Assembly (NCBI GenBank): GCA_027422505.1
Contig: JAPQWV010000051.1
Span: 744,001 to 808,000, forward strand
Origin: Craterostigma plantagineum
Taxonomy: Eukaryota; Streptophyta; Magnoliopsida; Lamiales; Linderniaceae
Direction: 5' to 3'
DNA length: 64,000 bases
The notes under the pieces are model-generated. The model saw only the letters and a program-made list of their open reading frames with translations. It searched no databases and had not been told where the DNA came from. Below, one piece after another: positions 58,486 to 64,000 of the stretch. Made by a program: the position numbers and the translations under genes. Positions within the stretch are counted from its first letter, which is position 1. Each line of letters starts with the position of its first letter.

Positions 58486-59623
58486 GAATAAATTACTTAT
58501 CAGGCCCTGTAAGTAAATTAAACTTCCTGTTAAGTATCCCTACGAAACATTCTCCCTGTTAAGTACTCATCTGCAAAAAGTTGTGTGTATAATACCCCTA
58601 AACAGTGAACGGACGAAAATACCCTTTTCCTGATATTAAATTGGACATCATGCCAACTATTTTGATTATTATACCAACTGTTATTCTAATTATACCAACA
58701 AAATAATGTTAAAATTGGAAATTATACCAACTGTTATAAGTTCAGCAGAATTGAACCTAATAAACATATTGTATAATTTACTCAGTTTCTGGTATAATAG
58801 CAAAATTAGTTGGTATAATCTCCAATTTTGCTGTATAAAATTACTATAACTATATTAATTAATATAATAACGAAGATAGATGGTATAATAATGAAAATGT
58901 ATGGTATAATTTTAACAATTTCTGATATAATTGCAAAATTAGTTGGTATATTATTCAATTTCGCTGGATAAAAATTAAAATAACAATATTTACTGATATA
59001 ATAACGGAAATAGATGGTATACTTTCCTCCCATTATGGTATAATAGCAAAATTAGTTGGTATAATCTCCACTTAAAATTAAAATAAATTTATTTATTGGT
59101 ATAATAACTGAGATAGATGGTATAATAACGAAGATGTATGGTATAATTTCCACAATTTCTGTATAATTGCAAAAAATAGTTGGTATATTATTCAATTTTG
59201 CTGTATAAATTAAAATAAGAATATATACTGGTATAATAACGAAATAGATTGTATAATCTCCTCATTTCTAGTATAATAGCATAATCAGTTGGTATAATGT
59301 CCAATTTCAGTGTATAAAAGTCGAATTATAATAACGTAGTATAATGTTGGAACATTTGGTATAATTTCTACAAATATTTTGTATAATTTCAATTTTATTG
59401 GTATAATAACAAATTTTGTTTGGTATAATTCATGTTAAATAATTTATTCAACTTCAATGGAATATGTGAGACAGGGGTATTTTCATCTTTTTAACGCGGA
59501 AAAGTCCTTTTTAAGTACTGAACATGAAGAAATTTTCAAATAGGTACTTATAATGAATAAATAATTCGAGTGGTATTTAAGATGAATTTTAAACTTTGAC
59601 AGGGACTGATAAGGAATTAACCC
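58486..59623. mobile_element. Mutator-like non-autonomous element with TGGTATAAT array
   Basis: 1,138 bp between TTTTAAAT (58478-58485 and 59624-59631; the ninth base differs). Termini match over about 25 bases: the left has TTACTTATCAGGCCCTGT, and the right read inward has GGGTTAATTCCTTATCAG followed by TCCCTGT. The interior 58620-59440 contains some thirty copies of TGGTATAAT at irregular spacing, separated by similar AT-rich phrases (GCAAAATTAGT, TCCAATTTTGCTG). No coding capacity. Confidence 0.75.
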
Positions 59624-59681
59624 TTTTAAATTTTATTTTCGGAAAAATAAAAATATAAGGTGGTAAATAAAACATTGTCTT

Positions 59682-60460
59682 TTTTTTTTTTTTTTTTCCC
59701 GGAAACGATTGCTTTAATTTCAGAATGAAAATACAAGAGCTAAATAGCCCAAAAAGTCTCACCGGTACATCATAACCCGGGAGAACAAAAGCTCACATAC
59801 GAGCAAAAAGACATGAAAATAAAAACCGACAGAAAATAAAATACACCGTAATAAAACAACCCCAAACTAAAGACCATATTCCAAAAAAAGCTATTAAGCT
59901 TAATTTACAATATTCTTCATTTTCGCTGGTTGTCATCACAGTGCTCTCATCTTCATCGGACAAGGCTCCACGATGGGAGAGGAAGCTCCACAAGGGAGAA
60001 AAGGCTCCAGATCCATAGATCAGGAGAGACGAGCTCCCAACACGGGAGACTCAAGGGAGGACAGCAAGGCAGCGGCAGATATTGTCTGGCGGCGGGCGAA
60101 CGGTTGGAAGGGACGGCGCGGCGGAGCATGCGCACCACCAAGGGCAGCAAGGTGAAACCAGCCCGGGTAGGCTGGAGACATGGCTGTTGGGGCCAGTCGG
60201 GGAAGCGAGGCAGCAGTTTTTTTTTTTTTTTTTTTTAATATAAAAAAGAAAGACAAAACGGAAATAAGAAAAATCGAGCTCCCCAACCTCCGATGGAGGT
60301 TGGGGAGGAAGAGGCCGCACGGAGAGAGACTAAAGGGAGAGGAAGGGGCTGGGAAGGAGGAAGTGGGGGATATGCGGCTGGTTTGGTGTGGGAGGGTGGG
60401 AGGGTTAGGGTTTTTTCTAGAGGGAAGCGGGAGAAAAAATGTAGAGAGAGAAAGGCTTTA
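59682..60460 (-). mobile_element. Internally deleted LINE-like retroposon
   Basis: Flanked by a perfect 13-bp duplication AAAACATTGTCTT (59669-59681 and 60461-60473). A T run at its left edge is the poly-A tail of a minus-strand transcript. The 3' end (TTAAAGCAATCGTTTCCGGG on the element strand) resembles a plant LINE tail. The 5' end has a CCCTAACCCTCCC-type leader as in full-length transcripts. A second internal A run (60218-60236) separates the two halves. Only short frames remain, so endonuclease and reverse transcriptase are absent. Confidence 0.75.
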
Positions 60461-60473
60461 AAAACATTGTCTT

Positions 60474-60737
60474 CATAAAGAGAAAAAAAACTTACAATAA
60501 TATTACGAGAAACGGATTGCGATAGTTGTTGCGAATGACTTCCGTGAATTGAATTCCTCACTTATATCTGGTTCATCCTCACAGCCACGCGTCTTCCTCT
60601 CCGTCGTATGTCTCACGCGCCACCTCGGCGCGCGGCTATTCGATGATATAATGAGCCCAACTTATTATTGGGCCTAAATTGTTTCGGCCCACTAATTTAT
60701 TTCGACCAATCCGAGACTTGCCGTGAAAAGTACATAA
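60474..60737. other. Short non-coding interval with GGCCC palindrome
   Basis: Contains GAGCCCAACTTATTATTGGGCC near 60655, a small hairpin-forming sequence. No gene. Confidence 0.4.
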
Positions 60738-61222
60738 TGAAGTGTCAATGGGCCGGACTGGGGCGGCTGGCACGCCATACAGCGGGCCTGGAAAAATGGA
60801 ACCCAGCCAGCCCCATCGCGGGCCGCGGGCCTGGCGTGCCAGGCCCGCCCGCTTAGAAGTTTATTATTTTTTTATTTTTAATTTTATACTTTAATTATAT
60901 GTTTTTTAATTAATTAAGGTATTTATTAATAAATTATAGATAACCAACATATAATTATATATTTATTATTAGTAAATTATGGTCTACTTAATGAATTATT
61001 AACTATAAACTTAATTATATATTTATTAACAATAATATATAACATATATAATTAATAAAATTGGCGGGGCTGGCCCGCGGGCTAGCCAAGCCCGAGGCCC
61101 GCGCGTGCTGGCCCGTTCAGACCCGCTCCTTGGCGGGCCTAAAAAAATTTCAGCCCAGCCCGGCCTTTTGGAGAGGAGGGGCGGGCTGGCCCGCGGGCAC
61201 GGGCCAAATTGAGCGCTCTAAA
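60738..61222. mobile_element. MITE-like repeat with GGGCC/GGCCC arms
   Basis: Two GC-rich arms (60745-60855 and 61063-61205) full of GGCCCG, CGGGCC and GGCTGGC words in opposite orientation flank an AT-rich core, the same architecture as the hAT MITEs elsewhere. Approximate termini are TCAATGGGCCGGACTGGGG and GGGCCAAATTGAGCGCTCT. I could not confirm a target duplication, so the class and edges are tentative. Confidence 0.55.
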
Positions 61223-61316
61223 ACTAACATTACAAAATGCTACCGTTAGCGACGATTTATGGTGTGTATTCTTCGGAATCATCTATCTATCCAATGTCAG
61301 CATAAGGCCGTCGGCC

Positions 61317-64000
61317 ATGGCCATCGTTTCCACCGCTCTTTGCTGCTTCCACCCCAAATTCCCTATCTCCACTCTCCGGCGAGCGGTCGCTCAATCGAGG
61401 CCGTTCTCCTTTGCCGCCGTCAGGTCGGAAGCTGAAGCGTCGCCCTCGTCTCTGACGCCGCCCGTTTCTGCTCGAAGTCCCAAAACCCTAGACCCGCGGT
61501 ACCTATCGTGCTCCTTGCCTCACAAGGAACCTCTCAAAGTCGCCGTTCTGCTCAGCGGAGGCGTGGACAGCAGCGTCGCGCTGAGGTTGCTTCACGCCGC
61601 CGGTCACCGTTGCACGGCTTTTTATCTCAAGATTTGGTTTCAAGTATGTTCCCTTTTTTTCCTTCTTCGTATATCATTTTTAATGGATACTGATATTTCG
61701 TGATGGTTATAATGAGTGCAATTGAATGTATGAATTGGGAGGTCTTTACGTTCTTGCTGTTGTTGCAGGAAGATTTTGAGAACTTTTGGTCCGAATGCCC
61801 GTGGGAAGAAGATTTGAGCTATGCTAAAGCTGTCTGTGATCAGGTTTGTTCTTTTCGTAGCCTCCATGTGGTCAATTGAACAGTTCCTTTGCAGTGAAAT
61901 TTTCTCTACACGATGATCACTTTGGTTGTTTTTAAGCTGCCAAAACATTTGTGAGACTTTTTTCCATGATGTCGTTGGGCTGGGCACACCGAGAAAATTA
62001 TGCATACAAAATGCTGTAATAAGAAAAAGTTTGAATTCGTCAGTACCTAATGTTGTAGCTACACTTCCGACATTGCATCTTATGGAAGTTATATATCTTT
62101 AGTTTCGGTAATTTTGTTCATCTCTAACGAATGTAATAAGTGACATCTATTGTTGCAGGTCGATGTACCGCTGGAAGTTGTCCATTTGACTGATGAGTAC
62201 TGGAACAATGTGGTAACACTTTTTTCCTAGGAGCTTGCTTTAGTAATTCTGTTGTGTTAATCTTCGAAATTCCTCATCTATGCTTGCCTTTGGTTATCAC
62301 TGGTGATAATTTAGATTTTCATGTTTCAGGTTTCATTTATCATTAATGAGTACAAATGTGGTCGTACTCCTAATCCTGATGTGCTTTGCAATACAAGGAT
62401 AAAATTCGGTATGTCTAATTATTCTCCTTAAGATCCATCCGCTTTACACTTTTATGCATTTCTGATCAGGTTTTATTTTCCTTTTTCTGTGGTAGGTGCA
62501 TTCGTTGATGCCATCGATGGTCTGAAATTCGACTACATTGCATCTGGGCACTATGCAAAGGTTGTTCATCCAGAAACTGGCGATAAAGATGAGCCTTCGA
62601 CGTTGGAATTGTCCAAAGATCGCGTAGGTCTAAAGTTAAACGGGAAAATGTCCCTTTGCTGAACTACTGATACCTTCGTAACCTTGATAGTTCTCGTAGT
62701 CTTACACCACCTCTTTTACAAATGTTTGCAGTTGAAGGACCAGACGTATTTTCTTTCTCATCTTTCGCAATCTCAACTCAAAAGACTTGTTTTCCCTCTT
62801 GGATGTATGTGTAAGGTCGGGTGGGAATGTTCCTTAGCTATCTCCCCACTTTACGGTTTTCAGAATTTAACGTTCTCTGGTTCACCCTCCCATATCTTAA
62901 AAAATGTTATTTCTTGGGCATCCTTAATTTTTTTTGTATAATCTTCAGGAAGAAGTACGAGAACTTGCCAGAGGACTTGGACTTCCCAACCAAGACAGAA
63001 AAGATTCACAAGGAATATGTTTTCTTGGAAAAGTATTTTCCATTTCCCTTATGCTCCACAATTCGCTATCATAACTTATATCCCACAAATCGTGATCAAA
63101 ACTTTTTGGGTGTTTTGTCTTATTTTCACTTTCACAGATAAAGTTTAGTGAATTCGTTGCGCGACACATTGGCGAAGAAGAAGGCGCAATATTAGAAGCC
63201 GAAACTGGAGATTTCCTTGGTAAACACAGAGGTTTTTGGTTCTATACAATCGGTCAACGCCAAGGCTTGCGTCTCCCTGGCGGACCTTGGTATTACTCCC
63301 ACATATTTTTCCACGACTTAGTGGTACGAAAATATTACTAACTTCCATGGCTATTTAATAGGTACGTCGTGGAAAAAGACATCAAGAACAATGTTGTCTT
63401 CGTATCGAGAAACTATTTCTCTGCCGATAAAAGGAGACGAGTCTTTAAAGTTGGATCCTTGAGATGGTTCAATGGATCTCCTTCAAATCTCGCCATTACT
63501 CAACCCAGATGCAAGGTAACGCATAATCTCGAATTCTCTATATATATTTACAAAATGAAAATATTTCTCAACGGCTATTTCAGGTCAGGCACGGCCCTGA
63601 TTTCTACGACTGCGAATTGAAAATCGAAATCGACGAAAACAGCGAAGAAATCGCCACCGTTAGATTATCCCAGGACGATCAAGGCCTGGCAGCTGGGCAG
63701 TTCTCTGCGTTCTACGAAGGGCTCAGATGCATTGGTTCGGGCGTTATATTGGAATCGTTTGACGACGAACGAGGTTTTCCCGTCTGCGAAAGGGCTCTCG
63801 AGATTGCAAGAGTGGAAGATAAGTCGAAGCTTGGCAAGCCCGTCAAGATTAAGGTTGTCCCACTTCAGATTGAAAAAGAGAGTTTGAAGGATGAACGTAA
63901 ATCAAAGGCATGTGATTTTGAGAAAATGGGGAATTCGAACGATGGAATCGTATCGTCTTCGGCGGAGACGCCTGGGGGTGTTACGACGTGGGTTCGGAAG
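61317..64000 (+). CDS. tRNA 2-thiouridylase MnmA/TRMU, truncated at right edge
   Basis: Ten exons in phase: 61317-61643, 61769-61843, 62159-62212, 62330-62408, 62496-62623, 62732-62815, 62949-63032, 63138-63289, 63362-63515 and 63584 to the edge. An organelle-type N-terminus (Ser/Arg-rich) precedes the ATP-binding PP-loop [18 protein letters not shown]. Catalytic cysteines sit in [13 protein letters not shown] and SQGICFLGK, the pair that forms and resolves the persulfide in MnmA. Other motifs are [25 protein letters not shown] and [20 protein letters not shown]. The enzyme thiolates U34 of Lys, Glu and Gln tRNAs in organelles. The exon 6 donor is AAG/GTCGGG. After the usual end (LGKPVKIKV) at least 50 further residues follow before the window ends. 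Confidence 0.93.

Overview
This window is nuclear DNA of a flowering plant, most likely a eudicot. The evidence is spliced genes with GT-AG introns, an SPPPP-type extensin, SRS/LRP1 and FBH-type bHLH transcription factors, and dense Copia, hAT-, Harbinger-, mariner- and Mutator-like repeats. The cis-prenyltransferase pair would fit an asterid (for example Lamiales), but the species cannot be fixed from sequence alone.

Layout. 1-4362: the 5' part of a minus-strand Copia-like element (LTR, primer site, long leader, broken gag). 4448-7619: a truncated, frameshifted ribosomal protein S3 fragment directly upstream of an intact Sas10/neuroguidin (LCP5) gene. 7862-10148: a dead mariner carrying a nested hAT MITE. 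12028-13766 (minus): a six-exon FBH-type bHLH gene. 14.4-18.0 kb: three further hAT-like MITEs with different subterminal repeat words. 19452-21182: an extensin interrupted by one nonsense codon. 21974-22209: a tRNA-derived SINE. 23887-25044: cis-prenyltransferase copy 1, frameshifted. 25407-30432: a structurally complete Copia element whose LTRs look identical. 31038-41197: cis-prenyltransferase copy 2, split by a stack of three other Copia elements. 41.2-47.0 kb: a Harbinger-like MITE, a Copia fragment, a hairpin and a small hAT element. 47346-49262: the ASH2-type chromatin gene TRAUCO. 49679-52009 (minus): the exosome subunit RRP45, with one frameshift. 54273-55578 (minus): an SRS/LRP1 zinc-finger gene lacking an in-frame ATG and with a frame-shifted C-terminus. 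56.7-61.2 kb: four repeats (hAT-like, Mutator-like, LINE derivative, GC-rich MITE). 61317-64000: a tRNA 2-thiouridylase (MnmA/TRMU) running off the right edge.

The cellular genes are not functionally linked. They cover ribosome biogenesis, flowering and stress transcription, cell wall, isoprenoids, chromatin, RNA decay, organ development and organellar tRNA modification, and each has its own promoter. The main story is genome turnover: a gene pair split by layered retrotransposons, a chimeric gene junction, many non-autonomous DNA transposons with clear target-site duplications, and repeated small frame breaks in otherwise conserved genes. Exon boundaries were placed by hand from splice signals, reading phase and family conservation.
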